DNA of 64,000 nucleotides. Source: Rhea pennata. Its lineage: Eukaryota; Chordata; Aves; Rheiformes; Rheidae. Below are positions 48,531-61,427 of this stretch, in pieces. How positions within the stretch are numbered: position 1 is the stretch's first letter; each line of letters begins with the position of its first letter. The notes under the pieces are model-generated. The model searched no databases. It saw only the letters and a program-made list of their open reading frames with translations, and was not told the origin of the DNA. Where the stretch lies: positions 13,549,383 through 13,613,382 of the forward strand of contig NC_084670.1 in the NCBI RefSeq assembly GCF_028389875.1, in the 5' to 3' direction. The position numbers were made by a program, and so were the translations under genes.

Positions 48531-51500
48531 CTTCATTTAGATTAGGATTGCCTTTAGTAAATGTCAGGTTTCTTGACCAGTTGAATAAACAACTTCTTTC
48601 ATGCATTTCAATTACTACGCTTTTGTATTGCTAATGAGACTAAGCAACACTTTCTTGGAGGCAATCTTAGTTTAGCAATTTTATTCACAGTTTTATACAG
48701 ATACAGTGTTCCAGCCATGTAAATTAATGATGCCATCTCAGCGTTAGAGGTGGATAGAGAATTAAAAATCAACATGACAAATACATCAGGATTAATTCAA
48801 ATTGTGAAGCCACATTATAACTTATCTTATTTTCATTTTGCAAAGTCCCAAACTGCTTTTCAGAGTATATCCAGAATATATACATGTATTACAGATTGTT
48901 CTGCCCTGAGAAAGCAGCAGCCAAGTGGATGGTATCCCATCCACTCCCCAGGAAGTTTTGATCGTGGACTGAATGCGAACTCTAGCCATGCGGGAAGGAC
49001 CCGCCATCTCGCAGGAGCAAGCAGGGCAGGACTTTGGGGCTTTTCAGGCCTTGCGGGGAGGGCTGTCCTGCGGGCAACCGAGCGGGGCTCAGTGCCAGGG
49101 AACTCTGAATTTTTTTGTTCCTTAAATAAATCTTCAGTGTCTTTTCCCAGTTAGATAAGTTCTGTTGCACCTATTTATGCCAGAGGAAACTGAAGGAAAG
49201 AGAAATTTGTTTTGTAACATTTGCGTAGGTCAAAGGGCAAGCACAAATTCTGTCAAAAATTGAGGTTACAGTTGTTGCTATCTACATCTGTTTAGACATT
49301 TACAGTGTTATTTCTGCTGTGGTATCTGAGTGCCTGAACACAATCCCTTTTTAAGTTACTATTCATAATATAGCCAAAGTCTTACCAAAAACCTTGTTTG
49401 CTTGGACAGCTGTCTCTCTTGATGTTTTGGCAGTGTGCGAAGTGCTCTAAGGGCAGAACTGTGCTCTGAGTGACAGCTGCAGAAGCAGTGGGATAAACTG
49501 TGGTAGGATGGTCTGTAAGTGATCCCTAGGTCTTTTGTAGTTAGGCAGATGAAAGTGGATTATAAATAATTCTCACAGGTCTCTATTAAAAGTAGCATTT
49601 GGCTTTTTGGCTGGATTTCTTCAAAGAGGCCTTTGGAGCTATTGCACTAGGAAAGCAACCAGAGATATTCCAGGATCAAATGGTAAAACAGCATCGGGGA
49701 AGGTTAGAGGGATGTATTTGCAAGTCAAGAACACAATAAAGGGGATCTAATTATAGGCTTAATTGCTGTAGGTAATGACAATTCAAGCTACTATATTTAA
49801 CATAGTCTGGATAGTATAACTAAGGTCATCCAGTGAACAAATCAACAAATCCAAAGCAGATTTTCAAGAAACATTTAGAAAGGTATGGGTCTTAGACCCA
49901 CTGAAGCCAAGAGGCTTTATGAAGAGAGTCTAGTGTTCCAGCAGGAAGGATTTCACCCTATGCATAGCAAGAGCTGTGGCTCTGATTCAGAAAGCAAGAT
50001 TTCTAGAAATATATATGGGTAGCGTTTTCTGGCTTAGGGCCCATGATATACTCTAGTTGTAGACCTGGGAAAGGTGGGGCAGGGTGCTGAGGTCCTCTTA
50101 CTGAATCCATCACAGGCTGGCTTGGTGACTTAGTAAGTCATGTGCTAATATTTACAATTTTTTGCTCCTAGGTCTCTCCACAGTTAAATTACCTATCTGT
50201 CTTCATAAAAAGCTTTAGCATCCATGATGAATGGTGCTATATAAGTGCAGTAACTTGATATTTTTTAGAAGGAGACAAATAAGGGCCGGTGAAGGTGTTG
50301 ACTAGGTTGGTGAATGTAGCTGTATTCACTTCTTTCCTAGTTTCCATATTTGTAGTTCAGAAGAGCGGAAACAATGTGGTATTAATTCATGGTCTATAAA
50401 ACAAAATCACATTTTTAGTCTTGCATTTCAATCGGTCTCATTTTTATGAACTTTGCAGTTGTGTTTCACTTGGGATGTATTTGGCCGCTTGACAAAGTGA
50501 CTGGAGATTTATAATTCCTTATTAGTAACTCAAAGCTCTAAAGGGAATAACAGAGTACTTATTTACTTTTCTAGGTCAGACTCATGATGTAGGAGTTTAA
50601 TGAACTTCTGCTAAATAGGAATTGAAGCAGAATTAAAATATCAGAGTTCTTCTGTCCAATAAAGTTATTCATCGTATTTTCTATAGGTTAAATATTTTTT
50701 CCATGTGCAGTGCTGTTTAGGCTCTGCTTTCTGAGTAACCAGGAAAGAATAAGACTTTTGCATAAAATCTGGTTTTCAGTCAATGCACTGATGTGATCTT
50801 GCTCTGAAATTACATTATGTCAGGCAACTGTATTTATGTATTAGTGTTCAGGGATGCAAGATCCAGGTTCAAATGTACTGAAAAAAAGTTTGTGTTTCAT
50901 GTTAGAAGCTAAATCGATGATGCAGTTTTGATGCCTTTCAGATATTATTTGGATCAATAAGGTGGGCACTTCTCTGTTAAGAGCATGTTCAAATCCACTT
51001 TCAGGAAAAACAGTGCAGTATCTATGCTTCCCTGTAAGTGTGACTGGAATACAGTGTTTCGTATTCTCAGGAGACAAACATTGGGATTTAGTTGAAATTA
51101 CGAAATTGGTGATGGAGACAAAGATGCAAGGAAGAAATAAAATAGCATGTTACATAACCACAGCCGTGCTTTTCGCTGGATTTGTATTGCAGGAGTAGCA
51201 TCTGTTCTTTATTAAAAAGAAGATTTTGTGTTGCAGAAATGCCTTTGAACCAAATATAGAAAACATCATGATACATCTGAAGATCTAAAATATTTCATAT
51301 TGTTGGATATTGTTTAAGCCTTGGAGGTATATCTGTGTATGCACGCAAGATGCCAAATTTCCATGTTTTATGCAATGTTCAGTAAGCATATACCAATTAA
51401 CTTATGTTTAAGATGATATACAATACCTGGAAATAAAAACTAGAAGGACAAACCAAGAGATAATAGGAAATGGAGGAGAAAGTATATCTTCAATATCCTG

Positions 51501-51678
51501 TATTTTTCAAGCTTATTCGTGTCTGTGAAAATGCTCCTTCCTTCGTTCTGACCTAAATGCTGATCCTGAAATAAATTCCTCTGCTCTTTTTTCTTTCTGA
51601 AACCAGAGAGCACCAGAGAGAAACCACTTTTGCAAAAACACCAGGCCCTCAACTACACAAGCAGGTCATCTGCTTTGC

Positions 51679-51930
51679 TGTGTAACGTAGCCTAGTGGCT
51701 AGAACACTCACTGGCAATTCTGAGGGTAGAAAATTAATGTTTGAGACGATTTACAATCCTTTTGCTAAGGATATGGCCCTAATCTCTAACCTACAAACTA
51801 CATGGGGGTCAGAGTGTGTGGAGCTGTGGCATGAGGAGGGAAGAACAGGGCAAGATGGAAGGCTAGCCTAATGCTGGGGAGAGCCCATGTTCAAGCCCTG
51901 CTCGCCTGCCTTTTTCCACATATTGTCCAA
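51679..51930 (+). mobile_element. Probable degraded tRNA-derived SINE stretch
   Basis: GTAGCCTAGTGGCTAGAACACTCAC near 51,688 looks like a tRNA A-box head. About 200 bases on, GAGAGCCCATGTTCAAGCCCTGCTC looks like a B-box and T-arm. The order recalls old sauropsid elements of the type 'GCCTAGTGGTTAGAGCACTCAC...GGTTCAAGTCCCTGCTC', here split by intervening sequence or made of two partial copies. The ends and the family cannot be fixed by eye. Confidence 0.4.
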
Positions 51931-52816
51931 TGACCATTTTATGTGCAATTCATGCAAGTCCTTGGAGCATAGATTAGCTTCTTTAACCTTCAGGCAGGTA
52001 TGTTATGCAGTCCCTGTTTACCATTTCTTCTGGTTAATCATGTTAGGTTTTGTTTTTCTTTGATTCTGCACAATGTGGTGGAAAGGAGTTGTAAACTTTG
52101 AATTCTTGTTCTGCCTTACTCCTCAAGATTCAAGCTGCCAACTGGCACTGACTGCAGGACTCTGATTACTCTGAGATAAGAGAGATAAAGTGCCTAGCTT
52201 GACATTTGGATCCTATGTGCTAAGAGTTACATGGAAAAAGAGCAAAGCAGCATTCTTATTAAACAAATTTGACATGGAAGAGAGGGAGGAGGAATTTGAT
52301 AGTCACTTTTCTGCTTCTGACCGCAGAAGGCTTGGCTCAAGAGCAATGCAATACTATTATTCTTGCTTTTAAAAAGCACTTAAGAAGCAAGACTGCAAAT
52401 GGTAAGGTGGAATTTATATGTAATACTAAGTAAGTGAGGCTATGCCAGTGTGACGCCTAAACAAGGAAGCGAATGAAGGAAACTTCCAAAGCGTTACTGG
52501 TCAGTCTGACTTTGTCATTGGTCGGTGGTAGGACCTGCTGTTGTTTTTTGTTTGTCAAAAAGAAAAATTAAGGAAAGAGAATGGGAAGCTCTAGCACTTC
52601 TGAGGGGAATATCTGGTCCCCATGGCAATGGGAGCCTCTTTAGGATGGGGATAACAGGAATAACTTCCAGTGCTATTTTTGATGGTGAAGGGGGGAAATC
52701 AGAGGCCAGAACTATGGTAAGGAGTCCTGTGAGTGGTGGGAGAGGACAATAGGTGTGACTGCTGACTGGCATGGTTGTTCTGGAAGAGGCTCTACAGTAG
52801 AGGTGGTACCCGTAAA

Positions 52817-52864
52817 TTGGATGGAATTTGGCTTGATGGAATTTGGTCTGGGTGGAATTTGCTT
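52817..52864. repeat. 16-bp minisatellite, three copies
   Basis: Three consecutive 16-base units share the core TGGAATTTG (copies start at 52,817, 52,833 and 52,849). Divergence is highest in the last copy. Confidence 0.8.
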
Positions 52865-53832
52865 TTTTGTCATAATATACTTATTTTTCTATAGCAATAA
52901 TATGCCTCTAGAATAAAAATAACCTAAGAATGAGAAAGACTGAATACAGAGGAAGAATATCTATTCCTTGCTTTGGGGAGAGGCTGGTAGACATGATAAC
53001 ATACTAATAGCATTCATATCTATTTATTCCTTGGCATGTTTTTTTTTTCTTTTTTCCCCCCATGTAAGATATATGAACTACCTTAAAAACTGGGTCAGCT
53101 TAAACAATGTCACAAAAACTCATTCCAAAGTGTATATTGCTGCATACCTGTCGCACTCAGCCATTGGAACAAATTTCCTGAAGAGACTGGGCGTAAGTGG
53201 TAATGTTCCCCAGAATTACTGGTTGTGAAAGAATCGCACTTTTGCAGTTTGTCCTGTATGAAACAAAGGAGATGTGGCAAACTTGTGTTTAATACACATA
53301 AATGCAAGTAATTTTGTCTTTTTTGCTCTTAATCTGATATTTCTGTCCGTCAATTTTGCATACATTTGGTAAATGCAGTATTATTCTCATGGTAGATTAT
53401 TCTTGCTGCTTAAGAGACTGAGCTTACTGACATATCTAGACATGGAAATTTACTGTGAATTGCCTGAAACCCTTGAGAGGCTGGAAGTTCCTTAAACGGA
53501 GTTAAATAGTTTCAGTGTAATAATGGGATTGTTGATGATAAATTGCAATTTACATATGGAAGAAAGCCATGATGTCCTTTCATGGCGTGTCTTTGCTCCA
53601 ACAACTATTTATGATCGCACTCCAGTGCAGAAAATGTAAGACTTGTACCCAAGAACAGCCTCTCATCCCAGTTGAAATGCCCGTTGACACTAGGGAAAAA
53701 GAGCTGGTGGCACTGACCTGCCCCGGGTTTCAGGTGAGTGGGCAGCTCGGCAGAGCCCGAGCCTCTGCTTCCCTCGCTGTGTTAGCACAGGCTGGAAGGG
53801 CTCTCGGAGATGGGTTGTTAGCGTTTCTGCAT

Positions 53833-53843
53833 GGGGGGGGGGG
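53833..53843. repeat. G11 run
   Basis: Eleven G residues inside a chance plus-strand frame. Length variation in such a run would shift that frame, another reason to doubt it as coding. Confidence 0.8.
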
Positions 53844-54125
53844 TGATGTTTGGGGACAGGAGTTGAGGTTCAGGCCAGCTCTGCAGCTGGAGGCTACCCC
53901 AGGAGTCAGAGATTCTGCTCTGCAGCTGTATCTGTTTGGTCTGTGGGATTTTTGCTGCAAGGAGGCTGTGGTGGTTTGCGATGCACGTCAGCCTGCCAGG
54001 CTTACTTACCAAGGAGGTGACTCATCCGTTTGGGATCAATTTTTAGGGTAGCTTGTAACATCTCTCTCATTTGACATGAAGGATTTGGCTAAGTGTTTCA
54101 GTGAGATGTTTACAATCTCACTTAA

Positions 54126-54160
54126 TTTTTCCTTTCCTTTCCCCTTCCTTTCCTTTCCTT
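54126..54160. repeat. Polypyrimidine tract (CCTTT)n
   Basis: About 35 bases of T and C only, with CCTTT repeats. A homopurine-homopyrimidine stretch of this kind can form triplex DNA. Confidence 0.8.
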
Positions 54161-55133
54161 ACCATAGTCACTGCATGAGTGCCACGTGTGCCAATTGGGA
54201 GGGAGAGTGCCCAAAGGAGAGGCTGTTCTCCAAGCATCGGGGCGAGGGGGAGGGATCCTGACCCTAACACAGTTTTAGGTGAGTGTGGCGTGCAGCACTT
54301 CTCAGTCAGGACCCCTTGGACACCTGGGTGGAGAATAGATGCAGAGCTGAGTAAGCAGCGATAGCTCAGCTGTGGTAGCTACCAAAGCCTGACGTGAGCA
54401 ACCACGACTGCACTTTGCACCTTCTCTAGACATGACAACTCTGCAAATCCAAGTCAAACCATCAAAAGTTGGGTTCAACCAAATATATCATTTTAAAAAT
54501 CATAAGATTTAAATACTTATATGATATTTGGTGTTTATTTTTCCCTTTGCTCTTGGAGTCTCGTTGACTGCTGAGCATTACACTTTTTGGTTACTCTGTC
54601 ACTCTGAGAGTCAAACTTGTTTGCTTTTAATCCCACCGCTCTGTGAGCTGAGGATTTAAGGAAAGTGTACAATATTATGAAATATATAGTAAAATTGTAA
54701 CAATTGGCAAAATAGTAACGTGAGTAAACAGATTATCACTCTAAGGCTACTACACGCAATAACTCTTTTTTTTCTATTGGTGGTGCCTAAGTCAAGAAAG
54801 ATCTTACACAGTGACCAAAAGGGAGATTTACTAAGGTTCAGCAAAGCTCTTAATTTGCAGATTCAAGTCATAAGCAACCTGAACTCTGTTTGTGAGAGAA
54901 TAAAAAAATCTGTAAATGATGAACTTGTAAACTTATCCAAGTTACCAAAATATGCTTTGTTAAAGTAACAGCTGTACAAATCTTTAAGAAAGGGTGAATG
55001 CTTGCAGAAAACAGATTTTATAAGCAACCCATAGGCTGCAGTTCAGTCTTAGGAGGTGTTTGGTAGCCTTCTGCAAATAGCAAGCGTAAAATGAACAGAA
55101 AGAAGCCTGAAATCTGTAGCAAGCTCAGCTGAT

Positions 55134-55180
55134 TTCTGTAACATCCTAAAATTCACATTCACATTCTGTAACATCCTAAA
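55134..55180. repeat. 17-bp direct repeat separated by 13 bases
   Basis: TTCTGTAACATCCTAAA occurs exactly at 55,134 and 55,164, giving a 30-base period. The spacer contains CACATTCACATT. Confidence 0.85.
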
Positions 55181-58100
55181 TTGTTGATGTGCTCCCTCTG
55201 TCCTTCAAAATAACTTTCAGGGGTGTTTCAAATGAGTTCCTAATTTACCAGATGTGCTTCATTTATGTTGTATCTTTGCAGTGGTAGAATATGCGGCATA
55301 GAGATTTTATCCTAGGAAATAAAGATATCCTGGGGAGTTAGCAACCATGAAAGAAAGGAGAAAAAAATGAAGAGATTGAGAAAGGAGAAGCTTTGTGCAA
55401 AGGAAACAGCCTGGATTTGAGAGCGAAGTCAGTGCTGTCAGCCTGCCTTTGAACACTTGCTGAAGTGCATTAGACAGTTGTAAAACAGAAATTAAATCTC
55501 CCTCTTAAAAAACAGCAAATTTTAACTGATGCTGGATAAAGAGGAACATCCTGTGATGCTATATGGCTCGTTTTCACAGCCAGAAATGTTAAATTTTTTC
55601 AGATATTGCAAGACTAGCATTTACCTCTTTAGTAAATAGAAATTGTGGCTTGTGAAAATCCATGTAGTAAATTGCATTTTGGAGAGCGTTAGCACCTTAT
55701 GCAGTATGGAGACTTCTTTATCCTTTTTACCTGACCTACTAAACAATTGTAAATTTTTCTCTATTTAGTAAGCTTTAGCTGAGTGAAAAACTGCCGATTG
55801 TTAATAAAATAATCAAATAAGAAAAGACATGGTATTAAAATGAATGGTTAATATGTGGAAAATTATTCGATATAGAAATAAAATGCCTACGGTTCTATTA
55901 ATTTTATCAGTGCATATAGAATGCACAATTATTATGTATAAGAATTACATATATCATGTGCAGCACACTGCATGGTATCTACCAGATCTTTGCACTGTAA
56001 ATAATTTACATTTATTGCCAAGCAGAATCAGAATTTTCCAATCTCAGAGGAAAATGGTCTTGTCAGCCCATCATGTTGTCATTCTAACTGAATGCCTGGT
56101 AACCATTTCCACAAATGTAAGTCTAGACATCCAAGCTCTTTGCGGATGAGATAAGTTGTTTGATTCCTGGAGCCAATTTGCTAAAGATGCAAGTATCTTT
56201 CTTGAACTTTAGGTAGCGTTTGCTCTGGGTAAGAAGAACAAAGAGAATGCTGGTACTTGTTTATGCTTTGGGCTAATCTGGAAAGGACAGAATATTTTAT
56301 TTATATTTTATATACCCCCTGCTACTACAGTTGCTAGCAGGGAGAAAGGAGGCAGTTTTGTACAGTGATACTCACGGTACTTAATTAATACTCACCAGAG
56401 CTAAGCCCTGTAGAAAACCACAGATAAGGTTTTTTGTTATTGAAAAGAAGAGATAGGCCAGCTAACTAGTACAGACCCAGATTGCTATGGATAACAACAG
56501 AAAGTATGTAGTTATTTTTAAGGAAGACAATGTATTAGTATATTGTCCTTCTATGGCCTTGTGTTGGTCATTTGTACTTTTACTCAGCAGTGATAAACAT
56601 ATTGTAAAAAATTCCTAGATAATATATGGATAACTGGGTCTTCAGGTAGGACACAAAGCTGTTATTCCGAGTATGAGAGAAGGCTATGTGAATGTGCAAA
56701 ATAAACACACAGAGCCAGATTCTTTCAGACTATATTCAGCTATACATAGTAAATATATATGTAATTCACATTTCCATAATAAGGGTTTGCACACTGCGTA
56801 AAGCTTGCAAGTATGCTTCATAAGGAAATTCTGCTGAAGCAATTCAGGGTGGTGATCAGGGGCTGTGATGTGTCACTCCTGTCATTTGCAAATCGCATGG
56901 ATACAGAGTTCCAGAACAAAGTTGGTCTGACATGAAAAGATATGCATTGAGCTTGAGTATATACTTTGCATGTGGTATGAGTGCTGTGTCTGTAATGCAG
57001 ATGTCCTCTCTTAAGGAACATTCGCTTCAAAGCATTATGCAAACAACGGCATTACGGCTGGCGGCTCCAGCAGGTCCTGGCCGTGGCCTGCCCTGCCCAG
57101 TGCAGTTGCCCCAGTATCATCCACCAGCAAATGCTTTGGCTGCGATCCCGCTGGAATGGTATTTTCTGCCGAGTTAAAATAAAGCCGTTGGCTAGGATCA
57201 GTGTGATGCCCCACGGGACCCTTTTGTGGCTTCCAAAGCTGCGGCATTGCGCTTCTACATTTTGTGAGCCCAGAAGGAAAGATGAACCTGGTTTCCTTGG
57301 GCTGTCTGAGGTGCCACTAGCTGGCAAACCAGAAACATCTCCCCTTCATGCACGCTAAAGGAAGCAGTAAGGAAGACACGTCTTTACTGGCTCCAGGAAG
57401 GAGCTTTCCTATTCTTGTGTTAGTGAAGGCTACGATTTATTACAAGCTAGTGTGGGCAGAAATTAGTCACTCGTGTGGAGTAAGTTGTTTTCTTTCACAT
57501 GTTTTCTCCGTTCCTGGTTTGTAAGCTTCTGGCATGTTCCTGCCTCTTGGAAGAGGCATTTGCATTTTCAGTTTGTGTGTTTCTCTTTTTGGTTTTGTTC
57601 TGCACTGGCAAATCAGAGTGGAAGAGAGATGAGAATTGAAGGAAAAGATGTTGAGCACAGCCAGGGCTGCCGCAGGAGAGTTTGGGTGGTGTCTTCAGAT
57701 ACTACTAGGACACCCAGACCCTTTGGAAATACATCCATGCATGTGAATGAAATATAGAAAAGCTGAGGTACTCGTCAAGGGCCTGATGAACGTCATGTGT
57801 CACTTTTTGCACTGAATAACTGCGGACAGGTTGCTACTTAAAGTGAACTATTGTAAATGAGGAGCACAGATCTAATTCTGCCTGATACGGCTTATTATCC
57901 ATCTGCGAGATTAAATATGTATGTTGTACTACTTCAGGAGCGGCACTCACCTCTAGATATCATGCTCCTGGATTTTTCTACTTTTTATGTGCAATTATAT
58001 TTTTATTCCATATTTTGGCAATAGAAGGCTTAGTCATACACGTGAAAGAAAACATAAAGTCACAGATATCGTGGCAATTACCTGTTTTATGACGATGTTA

Positions 58101-59484
58101 GGGCTTTGTCTTGTGAGCGCCCTGCAAAATGCCTGACATTCATATCTTAACTAATTATTCAATGAAGGATTTGGCAGGTCAGTCAATGGGAACGATGTAC
58201 GATGGACTAAAATTGATCACACTTCATTTCCCATCAATTGGCGGAGCAAATGGGAGCTCAGATGATAAGTTAGAGTAATTGCCAGTCATTTTTGGGCTTA
58301 TGCCTTCATTTTCTTTTTCCCCAAATGAGAAGCCCCCAGACTGATGAAAGTGGATGTCCTCTGATGGTGATGAATAAAGCAATACAGCATTTTTGTAGCC
58401 TCTGAGGGGTGTGAGGCTATTTCTAGTTCCATAATTGATGCTGTTGCATAGTCCTATAATCACCTAACCTTATTGGATTGTCCCCATGTGAAGATTTGAT
58501 TTCAAATTTAGTAATCATTATACATCATTTATTTTCACATAGATTACAGGTTTGTCTGTAAAGTGGCAGAATTTCACCCCAAAGCACTTTGCATGTCACG
58601 CTCTCCACTTCTGTTCTTTTTGGATGAGCTTGTGACCCTCCCTTCCAGCTTTGCCGATTTACTAGCAATTAGGAGGCTTCCATGACAGATTAATTGTGGC
58701 CTTTCAAAGAAAGATGAATCAGGTGTGTGACCACAAAGAAGTGGTACCCTAGGACCTTCCCTTAATATAGGAACACAGAGTTATATCTCGTGATATCTAA
58801 AGCAGGACTTGAGCCCACCTCACGCTCCTAAATCCAGCTGTAAAATTGCAGTTTCAGAAGTCTTTCCTTTGCTGCTGCCTAACCCTGGAGGCACAGAGAC
58901 CACGGAGATGTTTCCCTGTTTGACTCTGAAGGGAACGAGACACCTCAAGTTCTTTTCCTCTCTGGTGCGAGTTGTCTGCTTGGGATATGGAAATTGGACT
59001 TTCTTTCTCCTAGATGCTCTATCTAGCAGAGCAGGTCAACTGTACACTCGTACAGCCAACCTGACCCCCTAAAAAGAGGGTTGAAGGAGTGCTGTCAGCT
59101 ACCTGTAAAAGTCACTTCTTCCTAACACCATTATCCAGAGGCTACTCTATGCTTGAAGGATGGGGCTTTTGCATGCCTTCTAGTTTTTAGTGTTATATTA
59201 TTTTATTCCTGTAAAAAAAGCTGCTGCTTTAGTTTTTGGGACAGCCATTAATTCCTTTGGAAATAGTAAATATTCAAAAATAATCTAGTTTTTATAGGAC
59301 CAGGTATTTTTACATTTACAAGCTGTCCTTTGAAAATATATTGATCGCGTTTTATTTGCTTTCCCAGGCGTCTATTGCTTAATTCTGATCGGGAGAGAAA
59401 AATCTGATTTCTGATGTGGAACCATCCACATGCTAAACAAATACATATTGAACCAAAATAAACTATCTTAATAACTTATTTTTC

Positions 59485-59499
59485 TAATTAAATGCAAAT
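59485..59499. promoter_or_regulatory. Candidate TAATTA plus POU octamer pair
   Basis: TAATTA (59,485-59,490) is followed one base later by ATGCAAAT (59,492-59,499), within a stretch rich in ATTA cores. This is the same motif pairing as at 48,505. The evidence is motif matching only. Confidence 0.2.
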
Positions 59500-61406
59500 G
59501 AAGCATCCATTGCAGTCTTTCAAAACAAACGAAAACCCCGGTGTGTTTAGCATGTCAAAACAATTTGTGCTCTGTTCAGGATGTTACAGTAATTAAAAAG
59601 GAAACTAGCTGAGCCTTCAGAACATGTCCCATTCTATGAAATGTCATTTAATTTCTATTTAATTATAGTAGTGCTGTAGTGTGATTATTTTTTGGTAGAT
59701 GTGCTGCATTATTGCTATTTTATGTGTTTTGGGAAACAGAACACATAGTCCAAAGCGAATGACTGGGACCACCCTCCAGCTGTACATGCTGACGTGCGTA
59801 TAAAGTCTGGCTGCTGGTTTCTGCCATCCCTCCTATGGTTCTAAATTGTGACCCTGGAGAGGTGAGGTTTGCCAGAGATGCTGTTAAGACTGCTTGATGA
59901 AAGCTTGTCCAGGTGAAACTACAGTTCTGGGCTGCTGCTTGGCTCAGGCAGAGGTACGGGACAGTGACCGGGAAAGCTGGTGTTGATTAGAGAATTTAAA
60001 TTTTCCTGATGACAGATCTAAGTTAGATGTCCAGGCTTTACATATTGACAAAACGGCTGCTGTTTAATGGTGATTTAAAACACGGAAGGGTTAAGGTGTT
60101 TTGAAAGACACCTGCAACCTAGCACTTCTTCGTGGTGATGTCGAATTTTCCTTTTCATTCTTCTACCACCATTATCGCCCGTCATCTTGGAGCACTTCGG
60201 GCTGTTCGTTCAGTGCCACTAAAGAAAGACATGCCATCAACTGAGCTGCTTTCTTCTGACTTGTTTCTACTCTTCCTACACTTTTCCCCCCTTCCTCCAA
60301 AAAACAGAAAAAAAAGAGCAAGAACTATTTTTCTTTAGTGTCACTGCAGGTAAAATGCACTCTAAATGACACAGACATCACATTCAAGGAGTACAATTTA
60401 GGACTATTAGAGTAAAATAGATATATAAAGCACCCACAAACCCTTTGGGAATTTTGTGTGCCACACTATTTTACCTGTTTCCAGGATGTTTCCTGACTAC
60501 TGCTGCTCACTAAAAGATCATTCGTTTTTCCCTGGTCTCTGTGATATCTGTTCTTAAACTCCCGCTTTGTACCTTCTCTGTAGCACACCCTTCTACCCTG
60601 CTAATTCCCTGGCCTAATCTATTGAGTAACTGGGATTTTAAGTTACATCATTCCCCAGTTTTTTGATAAGCTACATGTTTAAGTGAGGAATATTACTAAA
60701 GGGTGTTAGCCAGGTTCCTGGGAATCACCCTTCACTCAAATCAGATGATGGTAAAATAGGAATATAAGTATTTATTTGCCACAGCCATAATAGGTGGCAG
60801 AGTTACAAATGTCTGTGAATTAAACAGATACCGAAGTGGAAGAAAACCCTGCTTACTCTACATCTAGTAAGGTCCAATCCCCTCTCTCCATGCACCTAGC
60901 TGACTTGCTGCCAATTCCTTCGTGACTTGTTTTTTCAAGGATTTGCTGTACGGCTCAGGTTGTGTTCCTCGGAGTGAGCCCGTCTTTCTCTGCAGCCAGC
61001 TTCTTACCTTGGTTCTTCCAGAGGCTCCAGTGAACTTCAGCCTTTTCCCCCCAGACTTAATTCCCTCTGATTTATGCCAAAGATAATTTTGAGGCTCCTG
61101 CTGTAAATTGAAGACCATCTCCTCTCTTCGGGGAATCAGCTTCCACATTGGCGGATAGGGCGACATTTCTTATACTTGATTGTCTGACTAACCCTTGTGA
61201 TATGGACGTTTCAGGGCTAAATGTTTCCATCCACTGACTCTTCAGTTTTGTATTAACCTGCACGCTGACAAACAGGCTAGGTACAAACATCTGAATAGGA
61301 TAAATATGTGGTTTTTTTGTTTGTTTGTTTTGTCTCTTGATCAGGTCTGTGAAAAGAGCAATCAATGATTTGGAGAGAGAACATGTTAGGAGTGCTTGAG
61401 ACCCAT

Positions 61407-61427
61407 CAAAAAAAGAAAAAAAAAAAA
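61407..61427. repeat. Poly(A) tract interrupted by G
   Basis: An A-run with one G interruption at about 61,415. It is low complexity. Confidence 0.7.

Noticed and set aside
53569..54051. Plus-strand frame of 160 codons
   Set aside because: It crosses a G11 run that would make the frame unstable, and no family is recognisable.
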